Counted from the stretch's first letter, positions 52,101-60,860 are shown. The stretch is 64,000 bases of DNA from Chrysopilus asiliformis (GCA_964034945.1 OZ035961.1:72330322-72394321), one strand, 5' to 3'. The notes: generated by a model not told the origin, from the sequence alone. Numbers and translations are program-made.

Positions 52101-53156
52101 GATGAATGCACCATGACTCATAGAGCTCATGTCGAGGCAGTAAACAGAACGCTGAACGATCTCAGAAACTCAAGTGCCGTCATGGGCGGGGTTACTGTTG
52201 TTTTTGCGGGAGATTTTCGGCAAACACTGCCTGTAATTGCAAAAGGAACACCCGCCGATATCATCAAAGCATGCCTGAAATCATCTGTCATATGGAGTTC
52301 TGTTCAAACACTCTATTTACGAACGAATATGAGAGCCCGTTTAACCGACAACTACGAAAACGATTTCCCGCAACAACTACTAAAACTTGGAGAAGGAAAA
52401 ATTCCTACTCCAAGCACCAACAGCAGTAGCGCTGAAATCGAATTGGACGAAAGATTGGGTCACATAGTTCATAAATTAGAACATCTAATAGACGCAATAT
52501 ACCCCAATTTAGAAAATCTATTGCAAAGAACCTATCATTGGCTCTGTTCAAGGGCAATAGTATCGCCCAGAAATGATACAGTTAATGAAATAAACAAACT
52601 GATTTTACAAAAAGTTCCTGGTCAAATAAAACACTATAAGTCAATCGACACAGTATGTAATATTGAGGATACAGTACACTATCCACAAGAATTTTTAAAT
52701 TCCTTGAACCCTTCTGGGCTTCCACAACACGACCTCATGTTAAAAATCGGTATCCCCATCATGCTGTTAAGAAACTTGAGCCCGCCTAACATGTGTAATG
52801 GCACAAGACTACTAATAAAAGACTTGCGGAATAATCTAATCGTAGCGACCATTCTCACCGGGCCAGCAGCGGGACAAATTGCTCATATTCCACGCATTCC
52901 GATGATACCGACGGACCTCCCAATATCTTTTAAGAGGTTGCAGTTTCCAGTCAAGCTATCATTTTGCCTTACAATAAATAAGTCCCAGGGTCAAACATTC
53001 TCTCTGGTGGGCATTGACTTGAGAAAGGAGTGTTTTTCCCATGGACAATTATATGTGGCCTTATCCCGAGTTGGAACTCCACAAAACCAATATATATTGC
53101 TACCAGAAAATAATAGAACATCAAACATAGTATATAGAGAAGCCCTGAACAATTAA
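49107..53156 (+). CDS. Helitron Rep (HUH) nuclease-helicase, 1,349 codons
   Basis: Replicates and moves the element by rolling circle. 'NGMCCAAGKV' completes the Cys motif at the start. The Helitron-like N domain ('YVRNYGRPDLFVTFTCNPEW', ~residues 345-365) precedes the HUH motif in 'WQKRGLPHCHMLFWLKRK' (~residue 429) and the two-tyrosine motif 'QAIKYICKYINKG' (~565-577). The C-terminal half is a Pif1-type SF1 helicase: Walker A 'DAPGGTGKTFLA' (~918), DEAD-like 'LIMWDECTMTHRAH' (~997), 'VVFAGDFRQTLPVI' (~1030), 'LTINKSQGQTFSL' (~1289) and 'YVALSRVG' (~1317). No internal stop. The ORF opens upstream of the true joint, so the ATG at 49107 is not a natural start; the real N-terminus is the 48520 frame. 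Length with that part, ~1,540, fits the family. Confidence 0.95.
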   Translation: MFCKEMSDEANGMCCAAGKVILPDIQEPPQPIKNLLTGNHPLSVHFLKNIRRYNTLFQMTSLGAKEIREGNFMPTFKIEGQVYHLIGSLLPSSNQTPQFLQIYFISDADQLSLRSNIAPNLKTDLINELQTVLNFHNAYIRGFKYNLEHNSSSENLKLIIHADRAPQNQHRGRYNSPTVNEVAVLLVDEDKGPRDIVLHCKDSQLKRVSEFHRAYDPLQYPLMFVKGEDGYYLTIPQEDSARNKTVSCMQFYSYKLMVKDNCFNTLHYYKDLFSQYCVDMMAKMISERLNYIRGNQQKLRSDDYIHLRDALNQDANLNPANIGQHVVLPSSFTGSPRYMHEKTQDAMTYVRNYGRPDLFVTFTCNPEWAEIKQELFPGQRSFDRHDIISRVFYLKMKKIIKLITKDEIFGKVKCHMLSVEWQKRGLPHCHMLFWLKRKIQPDEIDNIIVAELPDKDNDPDLFDIVTKNMVHGPCGEQNLTSPCMQNGICSKKYPRRFVTETKTGEDGYPVYRRRDADNGGRIATLNIRGRTVTIDNRWIVPYSPILCRTFNAHINVEYCHSVQAIKYICKYINKGSDQATFSVRNVYDEVQNYLNGRYISTSEAVWRLLEFPIHDRHPTVVHLAVHLENGQRVYFSPNNLRQIVENPPKTTLTGFFDLCNSDEFAKTLLYHEVPHYYTWTNHKFSRRKRGEDVDGHPGIKKHAALGRVYSVHPSQSECFYLRILLHHVRGPTSFDHIKTVDGVLKETFQAACRDRGLLENDDHWENTLREASISQCPLKMRELFVVLLLFCNPSEPFKLWDHFKDDLCEDIRHRIRQQNQDFTLLFNDDIYNEGLIQIENKLLEMNDKSLIDFSLPSPIRPRNDALDSMLTRPYDLNELSTFVNENLPKLVTDQRQAYDAIIDSIANNKSKLFFLDAPGGTGKTFLANLILAKVRQSGKIALAVASSGIAATLLNDAKTAHSTFKLPLTVSLEQQSVCSIRKNGPLGKLLQHASLIMWDECTMTHRAHVEAVNRTLNDLRNSSAVMGGVTVVFAGDFRQTLPVIAKGTPADIIKACLKSSVIWSSVQTLYLRTNMRARLTDNYENDFPQQLLKLGEGKIPTPSTNSSSAEIELDERLGHIVHKLEHLIDAIYPNLENLLQRTYHWLCSRAIVSPRNDTVNEINKLILQKVPGQIKHYKSIDTVCNIEDTVHYPQEFLNSLNPSGLPQHDLMLKIGIPIMLLRNLSPPNMCNGTRLLIKDLRNNLIVATILTGPAAGQIAHIPRIPMIPTDLPISFKRLQFPVKLSFCLTINKSQGQTFSLVGIDLRKECFSHGQLYVALSRVGTPQNQYILLPENNRTSNIVYREALNN

Positions 53157-53211
53157 CAAATAATATACACAATACAAACAACACCACAACAAATACTAAT
53201 ACACTAACTTG

Positions 53212-53449
53212 TGGACCCGTCGTTATAGGTTAAAGTTTTTTGTATACCTTCATTATCTGGTGTTCTAAAACTTAGACAAAACACTTGAACCCGGCAACCA
53301 CGGGTTCACACTCTATATCTATACTAATATTACTAACTAGCTTGTGGACCCGTCGTTGCCGCGTTAAAGTTTTTTGTACACCTTCATTTTTTGATATTCT
53401 AAAAATTATACAAAAAACTTTAACGCGGCAACGACGGGTCCACAAACTA
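53212..53449. repeat. Two palindromes built from Helitron 3' ends
   Basis: 53212-53311 and 53334-53449 each read as '..cttgtggacccgtcgtt' + ~30 bp + its complement '..aacgacgggtccacaaa', i.e. two facing copies of one 3' terminus. The second is nearly perfect. They stand between the autonomous Helitron and the one starting at 53450. Confidence 0.8.
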
Positions 53450-54298
53450 TCTATATATATAAAAATGGATGTTTGTCTGTCTGTCCGTTTGAGATTATAA
53501 AACTCAAAAACTACTGGACCGATTTTTACGCGGTTTTTTGCAAAATGATCTGCGTTGCCAGGAGCAGGTTTTTAGCTATGTTAGATTTTCAAAATTCAAA
53601 GCAGAAGGTCCTGTAAGGATAACGAAAATATCCTTTTTTCCATTGTGCACCGGAAAAATTGGCATTATGGAGTTTTTGGGGTCGCTGATCACGAATCCGG
53701 TATTAGAATTTCAAAATTCGAAACGGAAGGTCCTGAAAGGATAACGAAAATATCCTTTTTTCCATTTTGCCCCGGAAAAATTTGCATTATGGGGTTTTTG
53801 GGGTCGCTGATCACGAATCCGGTATTAGATTTTCAAAATTCGAAACGGAAAATCCTGTAAGCATGAATATCCTTTTTCCCGTTTTTCCCCGGAAAAATCG
53901 GCATAAGGGGGTTTCTGTGGTCGCTGATCACGAATCCGGTGTTGGAATTTCAAAATTCTAACCGAAAATGTCCTTTTTCCAATTTTTCTTGAAACAATTG
54001 ACACTAAGGGGTTTTCGAGGTCGCTGATCGCGAATCCGGTGTTCGATTTTCCAAATGCTAAACGGAAGGTCCTGTAAGGATAACGGAAATGTCCTTTTTC
54101 CAATTTTTCTCGCAAAAATCGGCTTTGGGAGATTCTCAGGGTTGCTTATCACGAATCTGAAGTTGGAATTTCAAAATTCGAAACGGAAGGTCCTGTAAGG
54201 ATAACATTTTTTCCCAAAACTTTTTAAGTTATCTATGGTTTTTTGGCATTCTAAAAGTTATACAAAAAACTTTTAGCTGCCAACGAAGGGTCTGCTAG
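53450..54298 (+). mobile_element. Non-autonomous Helitron with ~120-bp units
   Basis: Starts 'TCTATATATATAAAAATGGA' at 53450 and ends 'cgaagggtctgCTAG' at 54298 before T. Same family as 17730-20271 and 20276-20869 in the opposite orientation. About five units with 'cggaaggtcctgtaaggata' and 'ggtcgctgatcacgaatcc'. Frames across the units are artefacts. Confidence 0.85.
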
Positions 54299-54927
54299 TA
54301 TAAATATAAAAGTTTTTTTTAAATTGACAATTTTCCATAATTTTTTGCACATTTTTGCAAAAAGTACATAAAGCGTAAGTTGGCGAATACATTTCAGCGT
54401 AAGTTGGCGAACTAACGTTTTTCATTTTTTTTCTTTTTTCATGAATTTTTTATTGTTTTTTATTAGTTTTTAGCAAAATAATGGGTAAACACAAAAGAAT
54501 AAGTAACAAAGGTGGACATAATATTGAACAAATCGAAGCTGCTTGATAATATTGAAGGAAGACGAAAATGAAGACTTGGATGCTTAATTTTGATTTTTTT
54601 TAATTTTTTATGTTTCCCACTTCTTTATTAATCCTTTTTATTTAAAATAAACAAGTTTTTTTCACTAAAAAACCATTGGTTTAAATCATTTAAAAATTTT
54701 AGAAAGCTCGCCAACTTACGCTGGCAATTTGAAAACTGGGGCGTAAGTTGGCGAACTGAAAAATCGATTTCGTTCCTTCCCATGAAGCTATACCAAAAAA
54801 ATTTTTTCCACAAAAGTTAGCTATTTCCATAAGCTTTCCATCTGCTCATTTAGACCTAAAAAATTTGCTTGTATGCCTGAGCTATAGCGAGTTGAAAAAA
54901 AGTTCGCCAACTCATCCGGGTCTACCC
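54299..54927. other. Right end of the TA element with repeated motif
   Basis: No gene except a short broken frame at 54481. The motif 'gtaagttggcgaa' occurs at about 54376, 54401 and 54742 and inverted at about 54706 ('cgccaacttacgc') and 54902. Two more copies lie at the left end (45286, 45300). This is a transposase-binding-site-like array. Confidence 0.6.
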
Positions 54928-54929
54928 TA

Positions 54930-55230
54930 AAGTAAATGATATTCAACTAAAAATAACAGAAACCGCAAAAAAAATTTTTTAAAAACAAAGGCATGAAAAT
55001 TATTGTGACGTCACCATGATAAAACAAAGAAATATAGTAAGTATTTTTGTATTTCAAATCCTTTAAAAACAAAATTGTAAGAAAACAGATTCCCATCCTG
55101 AAGATGACTACAAACGTAGTCGAAACGTCGAGGAATAAACATTAATTAATAAATAATGAAGGTTTTACAAAGAAAACACTCTTTGATTTAAAAAAAAACC
55201 TACAAATGACCGATGAGCCCGCTTCAAATA
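54930..55230 (-). repeat. Penelope-like element, right terminal repeat
   Basis: Inverted counterpart of 33180-33480: 'gaagatgactacaaacgtag' 'tcgaaacgtcgaggaataaa' and 'cattaattaat'. It marks the outer right end of the Penelope copy opened by the TA element. Confidence 0.75.
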
Positions 55231-55970
55231 ATTAATAAAATATAAAATAACGGTCGATCACAAATTAATATAATTCTAAAATGTATTTTCATTAATTTAA
55301 TTACTAGTCATCTTTCTAGTTTCTTGATGATTATAAACGTTTCATTTTGATTTTTTTTAAAGAATCTATTATAAAGATTGAATATTTAATCAAGATTTAT
55401 TATTATTAAGAATTTACCAACAGATTCACTGGCTGGACAGCTTTTCGGAGGATAAGGAAACTTCAGTTTTTTTAAGTTTAATTATGAACAGAAGTTATGA
55501 ACTTGCAAAGTGACTGCACGGAAGACTGAAGCAATTGTCAGGAAGGCATCAAGTATTTGTGTAAAAGTGTATTTAAAATAAAACTAAAACTTTTTTGAAA
55601 AACATTGGTTTTTTAAACTTTTTCTTTGATAGTTACGATTTCAGGCACTGAGGCGTCGCAGTTAATACACGAGAGTTCGGCATAGATTGTACATATATAT
55701 ATTATCTATCTATGTTGATACCCAACTGATTCGTATGAACTTTCGCGTCAGTCGTATCGAATCTGAACAATACCAAATGTTCTTTTTTGAGTTTAATGTA
55801 ATAATAATTCATAAACACACCCTCTCTTTATTATCCACCGGCATTTTTTTAACTCTACAATCAAAATGAATATAAACTTCTCACAAAAAAACTATCAATC
55901 GCTACTGATAGATTTGAACGCTAACTATATGTAAAAAAAAATGATCGAAAACTGATGCAGTTGTGACTGA
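55231..55970. other. No gene or element recognised
   Basis: AT-rich. Short frames at 55687-55869 and on the minus strand show nothing recognisable. No terminal repeats seen. Confidence 0.4.
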
Positions 55971-56289
55971 TAAAACATAACAAAAGCTATAATTGCCAAT
56001 CTGGCAATTATTGAAAACCCGTATGGTGATATGGCATTGTTCGAAGTTTAAGTGAACGGCGAACAGTTGTATCAAATTCCACTTTGAAGTCAAAATTTTC
56101 AATAAGATTTTTTAAAATTTATTCCAATCGGATTTTGATGTATTTGAGTTTTATGTAGAATCACATTCTAAATAACTTCTCTTCTTGCACTTTTTTGATA
56201 AGATGCACCGTTTTTGAGATATTCGCAAAAAAACGTTTTCATTCGTATGTGGGGTATCCCCCTTAATGGTCCATTTTTGCCCATTAACG

Positions 56290-57930
56290 AAATTTCAAAC
56301 ACGGCATTAATTACTATTGACCTACATAAGGCTTTTGATTCTATAGACCATGAGTTATTACCCTCAAAACTCAAAAAACTGTGTTTTAGCGACGGTAGTG
56401 TTGAACTTTTAATGAATTATATCTGACTGATCGACGTCAGCGCGTACAGTTCAATAATTATGAGAGTTGCGAAATGGAACTTATTCGGGGAGTCCCGCAG
56501 GGATCGATATTAGGGCCTTTAATCTTTATAATGTATATTGATGATATATTTGAAATAGACTTGAATGGAGTTTTAATTTTATATGCGGACGACGCGTTAC
56601 TTTTATATAGTGAAAATACACAAGACGACTTAAAATATGCAATGCAATCCGATCTCGATAAGCTGAAGGAATACTTCGATAATAACAATCTTAAAATTAA
56701 TTCTACCAAAACAAAATTTATAGTTTCTTTCCCCATATCTTTTCAACTGTTGGTGGAAAATCGGGCTATATCGGAAACTGAAGATTTAATTTACTTAGGT
56801 TTGAATATACAAAAAAAACATGAAATGGGATCGGCATGTTCAAAAAGTTAAATCGAAAATAATGAGGGTATTCACAATCCTCTTTTAATTTTCGGTATTC
56901 GGTATTTTCGGTAATATTAAAAGACTGAAAATATTCTGCTGTGAACATCCCACAGCATAGATTTGAGAACAGCGCTTTTATTTAATACGTGACCAAATCA
57001 TGAACTGCGAATTTGATTGTAAAATATGTCACATACCTTTAAATCCATGTTTGATGTATTCTTTTGAATTTCTATTGTGGCAACGGCTATCAAAATTGAA
57101 AAAATTTGCATCAGTCCGATGAGATTAACAAAAATCCAGCGAGAAAATTTGACAACTAAAAACATTACTAGCGCCACCCTTGATACCGAATAACCGGGCC
57201 GGAAAACACGACTCAAGGCATGTCTACAATTACCGAATCCGGTAATTCATTTTTACATGAACCAAGTTACCGTCTCGGTAAAAATCTGTTAAATTTGACT
57301 GAATTACCGAGCGGTAAATTTACCCGCAATTTAAAAGACGACTGTGAATACCCTGATTACCATTTGTCGCTTGTATTTGGAGATATTTTACCCAAGTCTA
57401 CTCTTTATAAAATATATTTTGCTCACATTCACTCACATTTGTCGTATTTAAACCCTATATGGTCTGATATACCGGCATATTTACCAGAAATCAAAGTTCT
57501 TCAGAACAAGGCATTGAGGGCAATAAACAATCTGCCTCGATTGACACCTTCGGCGTTGTTATATAATGAAAAAATTCACCTTGTAGCATCTTATATATCG
57601 CTGTCAATTATTACAATTCGCTTCCTATTAATATAAGAGAAACTGATTCATACATTGAATTCAAATTAAACTAACGAAAACACCTTATGGTCAATCATTG
57701 AATTTGTGATAAATTTAAACTGTGCTAGAAGCTCTTATACAAGCTCGAACTTATATAACATTGTATTATAATATTGTTTTATTATTATTTTTTTCTATCA
57801 TTAATTAGTTCTGATAAAATTGTGATAAAGAATTATTGAATGCACGACAGTGCCATTTTGTTATGTAGGTTTTATGATAGATTCTACACAAGTCTTTGTA
57901 CTTTTTTGAATCTTTAATAAATTAAAAAAA
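56290..57930 (+). pseudogene. 5'-truncated LINE reverse transcriptase with A-rich tail
   Basis: 'ALITIDLHKAFDSIDHELL' (motif A), 'LIRGVPQGSILGPLIFIMYI' (motif B), 'LILYADDALLLYS' (motif C) and 'KINSTKTKFIV', then, after the MITE, 'LPKSTLYKIYFAHIHSHLSY' and 'LQNKALRAINNLP'. A Jockey/CR1-like RT with a few frame breaks. The 3' end is 'aataaattaaaaaaaaaaac' at about 57915-57934, a poly(A)-like tail. It differs in sequence from the LINE at 3060-3730. Confidence 0.85.
56866..57353. mobile_element. 488-bp MITE with TGA flank
   Basis: Ends 'gggtattcacaatcctcttt' and the imperfect complement ending at 57353 ('..gtgaataccc'). TGA at 56863-56865 and 57354-57356. It interrupts the LINE between 'KSKIMR' and the C-terminal part. 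Unclassified; the interior has 'ttaccg'/'cggtaa' words. Confidence 0.65.
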
Positions 57931-57942
57931 AAACCTCTAGAT

Positions 57943-58200
57943 CAGGCTTGTCCAACCTGCGGCCCACGGGCCGCATGCGGCCCAAGACATGTTTACATGA
58001 GGCCCAACAAAAATTGATATATTTACAAACTTTATGAATTCATGATGTTTAAATTATTTAAAATTGTTAACTAAGTCTGTATATATTCTACGTTTTTTAC
58101 TAATCAACTATCTTAAGGGTTAGTATATTTTATTTGTGGTCCAATACAACTCGTCTTCTCCCAATGTGGCCCACGAAAGCTGAAAGGTTGGACACCCCTG
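57943..58200. mobile_element. 258-bp hAT MITE
   Basis: 8-bp duplication 'ctctagat' at 57935-57942 and 58201-58208. Ends 'caggcttgtccaacctgcgg' and complement of '..gaaaggttggacacccctg'. The 'tgcggcccacgggccgcatg' palindrome next to the left end is typical of a widespread hAT MITE group. Confidence 0.9.
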
Positions 58201-58387
58201 CTCTAGATCAATCCGTGCGCCCGCAATCCGCATAACAGACGGATGGACGGACATGCAAAAAAAAAAATTTTTTTCATTCTAAACACACTGGTGTAATTTA
58301 TTTTTGTGTGTGATGACGGGATCTTGGCGTTTCAAAGGGTAAGGCATATTTAATATACCCCTTGGTTTCACCATACGGGTATAAAAA

Positions 58388-58587
58388 CTGATTGGGGTGG
58401 TCCCTACTTTACGCGAAAAGTTCGTGCACAACAGAATTAGTTGTACTTTGGTGTAGGCTTGAATAACCGACTTTCTGAGACTCTGGAACGGATTCTACAC
58501 AAGAATCTACCTTTTCCGTTTGTATGACTGTATTGTGAAATTACGCCTCAACGACAGACACATAACATGTTCATTTATATAGATAGT
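58388..58587 (-). other. Helitron-like remnant before the Stlk exon
   Basis: The right edge complement 'CTATCTATATAAATGAACAT' looks like a Helitron 5' end on the minus strand, 16 bp below the Stlk splice donor. No 3' end found; no gene. Confidence 0.35.
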
Positions 58588-58603
58588 TAAAATAACTTCT
58601 TAC

Positions 58604-59398
58604 CCAGCATTTCTTCAGTTGGACATGTAGAATTATCCAATAATGAAGGTTGATTGCCTCGTATTTTCTCACATAGCATAAAAGTGGTTTGCATATCAGC
58701 AAACGGCTCGATGCCATTAGACAATTCGCAAGTAGTTATCCCAACGCTATACACATCCGATTTTTCTGTATATCCTAGTAAATTTTGTTCCAGCACCTCG
58801 GGCGCCAGCCAATTTAAGCTTTTCGTACTAAATGGCGCTATGGTATGAAGTGTCCGGGCGCGCTCTCCATGAGATACGAAACTTGTACTCTCCCGAAATC
58901 CAGTTAGCACAGCCTTTGATTGATTCAGAAGAATGTGACTGGCGCGAATAGAGCGATGAATATAGCCTTTTTTGTGAAGATATTCAAGTGCGAGAAGAAC
59001 ATCGCGCAAGATTAAGGCAACGATTACCTCAGGAAATCCTTCAAGAGATAGTAAGTTAGTAATCAATTTTCAAATAAAAATGTACCTGTGGCGAAGCAAT
59101 TGGCGATAGTGTCTTTGCAACTTCCGTAACACATTAGAGGAGCCACTAGGAATATGTCGAAGTTATATACGAAGGAAGTATAGAACGATAGGATATTGGG
59201 ATGCGAGAACTGCCTCATAGTGAGGACTTCATCTCGAAAGAAGTTACTTTCCTGTTTGGCCTTGTCCATCCGGTATTTCTTGACAGCAACATATTCGCCG
59301 TTTGGACGATATTGGGCAAGATATACAACTGCAATCTCATTGCAACACTTTGCCAATTCAACTTTTAAATCATAGTCCTTGAAATTACACCCAAACAT
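58604..59398 (-). CDS. Stlk: STRAD/Stlk pseudokinase, first two coding exons (partial gene)
   Basis: STRAD proteins are kinase-fold scaffolds that bind and activate LKB1 together with MO25. Exon 1 is 59398-59086 (ATG at 59398, 'MFGCNFKDYDLKVELAKCC'). A 47-bp intron 59085-59039 has GTACAT donor, TACTAAC branch point and ...TTGAAG acceptor. Exon 2 is 59038-58604 and ends at a consensus donor G|GTAAG. The VAVKK lysine is kept. The catalytic loop is 'YIHRSIRASHILLN' in place of HRD, and the DFG position reads GFR, so it is catalytically dead, as expected for STRAD. 'LNWLAPEVLEQNLLGYTEKS' and 'DVYSVGITTCELSNGIEPF' follow the family closely. The C-terminal lobe is missing here; no later exon was found down to position 1. 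Confidence 0.9.
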
Positions 59399-59599
59399 TG
59401 TTGATTTCACAAATTATCCTTAAATAATAATGTAAACAAATCCAAAAAAATTAAAAAAAATCTTTGCTTAAAAAAATCCTAATCATTTTTTCAATATTTT
59501 GGATTAAACATTCAATTTTAAAAGAAAATTTTAGCTTTGGTTATCAATTATGACAGAAACACATGACTTCTTGTTCGCATTTATGACGCAGCATGGGCA

Positions 59600-59700
59600 C
59601 TCATTCCTATGTAACACGCCATCCAGACTAGAGAGCCTATAACCTAGAGAGTGGCCATGCTACCTTAATAGACTGTGCTACTGAGTAGGACAGTCTATTA
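59600..59700 (-). repeat. Inverted repeat, left copy
   Basis: 'agagagcctataacctagag' with flanks (59618-59656) is the complement of 63527-63565 with one or two changes, and the longer text to 59700 is the complement of 63575-63640. Its position suggests a dispersed element or the ends of a 4-kb unit. Confidence 0.6.
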
Positions 59701-59713
59701 ACTCCAATTAGGA

Positions 59714-60105
59714 CAGTTGATTTGGCAGAAAATTTTTATGTGTTGGTTTGTGTCTTTATTAGTTGTCACTTTGGCAATTGTAAACAAAAAGGCGCCACAG
59801 AAAAATCGGTATTTTTTTTTATTTAACTTTATTTTCTTAATTCCAATTATTTTCATATATAATTTTAGAACTATTTGGACAATCGAAGGACATCTCATCA
59901 GAAAAAGTGAAACAATACGGATGACGGAAGTCAACTTTAATTTTATTTTGTGATTTTTGCCAGTTTGGGCTACTTTTTGGAAATTGAATCACTTTTTTCA
60001 TTTATTGGGGCCTAAAATGCGGAATTACGACATTGAAAAAATTATATTTTACACTTTTTTGCATATTTTATATCGTAAACTGGAATGTTAAGCCAGATAA
60101 ATGGA
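59714..60105. other. No gene recognised
   Basis: A 78-codon plus-strand frame (59717-59953) is hydrophobic ('FMCWFVSLLVVTLAIVNKKA') and lacks similarity I know. It could be chance in AT-rich DNA. Confidence 0.3.
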
Positions 60106-60420
60106 AAAAAACGTAATTAAATTTCAAAATGTTGCCCCCAACTGTGCAACGGAATGGAAATATCGATTCTGAGACATGATGAGGAGATGCAAATGATTTC
60201 GTTTCCAATGAAGGAATTGACACCGGCGGAGCTATGGGATCGAAGATCAAGCGGGAGGAGTTGCACATGTAGTACTGCTAAAGAAACTTAAGCAATCCGC
60301 TAGCCGCAATACCAGCTACGCTGACAAAATACTCATGGAGTATTACTCTGGCGACAGCTGTTCCTCTGCCCACACACTAAAAATAGAACAGTGCCAGTTA
60401 TCCTAATTAGTAAGTCCTAA
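60106..60420. other. Possible coding remnant, strand and frame unclear
   Basis: Base composition is less AT-rich and all frames give non-repetitive text, such as plus-strand 'DTGGAMGSKIKREELHM' and then 'NTSYADKILMEYYSGDSCSS', but no frame is open throughout. It may be a decayed exon or an upstream untranslated exon of Stlk. I do not recognise it. Confidence 0.3.
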
Positions 60421-60527
60421 TTTTCTTACTTCATTCGGATTAAATTCAATTCGATTGCCTACGTGTATATTTTCATTTCAGTAATAATAGTAAAAATCAA
60501 TCGGCGTTGGATAGAACGAATGCCGTT

Positions 60528-60860
60528 TTACCGCCTCCTAGATCTTTTGTTATCCGGTGGTTCTACATCAACGCATGGTGGTCCTCCAATACGTACTAAT
60601 TCTGACCTTCCATGAACAGGACCGAGTCTTACAATGACAACTTCTGTGATAATACCACCGACAACATTCCACGCAGTGTGAGTCGATGTGATATATTGAA
60701 CCAAGTTCAACAAAGAAATGATCATATCTTGCTTATATTTTTCACATTTTAAACATTTATAATATAAGTTGCGTTTTTTTAATGTTCTGAAGCAGTTCAG
60801 AACAAGCTTTCCATACAAAATCCTGCACCACCTTTTCATCACGAACAGCGCTTGGAACAA
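60528..60860 (-). CDS. Hypothetical protein, unrecognised
   Basis: 110 open codons on the minus strand, of which the last ~55 ('TAWNVVGGIITEVVIVRLGP' then 'VHGRSELVRIGGPPCVDVEP' and a basic end) look more protein-like than the first half. It could be a terminal exon. No domain recognised. A short sequence 'gttctgaagcagttcagaac' and a nearby relative at 61125 form small palindromes. Start unknown. Confidence 0.25.
   Translation of the reverse strand: MFQALFVMKRWCRILYGKLVLNCFRTLKKRNLYYKCLKCEKYKQDMIISLLNLVQYITSTHTAWNVVGGIITEVVIVRLGPVHGRSELVRIGGPPCVDVEPPDNKRSRRR

Larger units (their letters stand above)
47619..53315 (+). mobile_element. Autonomous-type Helitron carrying Rep-helicase
   Basis: 5' 'TCTATACTAATTATATAAAG' at 47619 after an A. 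Leader of ~900 bp, coding 48520-53156, then ~150 bp with a hairpin 'gaacccggcaaccacgggtt' at 53288-53307. A matching CTRR-T end after the hairpin is not clean, so the right limit is approximate. Rolling-circle element. Likely master of the non-autonomous copy at 45547, which shares its 5' end. Confidence 0.75.
45271..54927. mobile_element. TA-flanked DNA element (9.66 kb), mostly filled by Helitrons
   Basis: Ends 'gggtagacccgggttagttg' at 45271 and the close complement ending 'ccgggtctaccc' at 54927. TA is at 45269-45270 and 54928-54929. Removal restores the Penelope terminal repeat 'tttttatgta' + 'aagtaaat', as in the uninterrupted text at 33475. The own sequence is 45271-45546 and 54299-54927. 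A word 'gtaagttggcgaa' recurs next to both ends. Only a short frame (54481, 'MGKHKRISNKGGHNIEQIEA') hints at a lost protein. Confidence 0.8.
55975..58386 (+). repeat. ~510-bp repeat copy opened by a LINE fragment and two MITEs
   Basis: Left part 55975-56289 (to 'gcccattaacgaa') and right part 58201-58386 ('caatccgtgcgcccgcaatc' to the 'ccatacgggtataaaaac' tail) are the two ends of the repeat. Between them lie a 5'-truncated LINE and a hAT MITE. About 60 bp of the repeat are lost at the LINE junction. Confidence 0.75.

Noticed and set aside
53157..53320. Exact CTAG end for the autonomous Helitron
   Set aside because: The hairpin is visible but no clean CTRR followed by T stands at the expected distance. 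The end was left approximate.
53538..54152. Several overlapping 60-96-codon frames on both strands
   Set aside because: Translations of ~120-bp Helitron units with no protein features.
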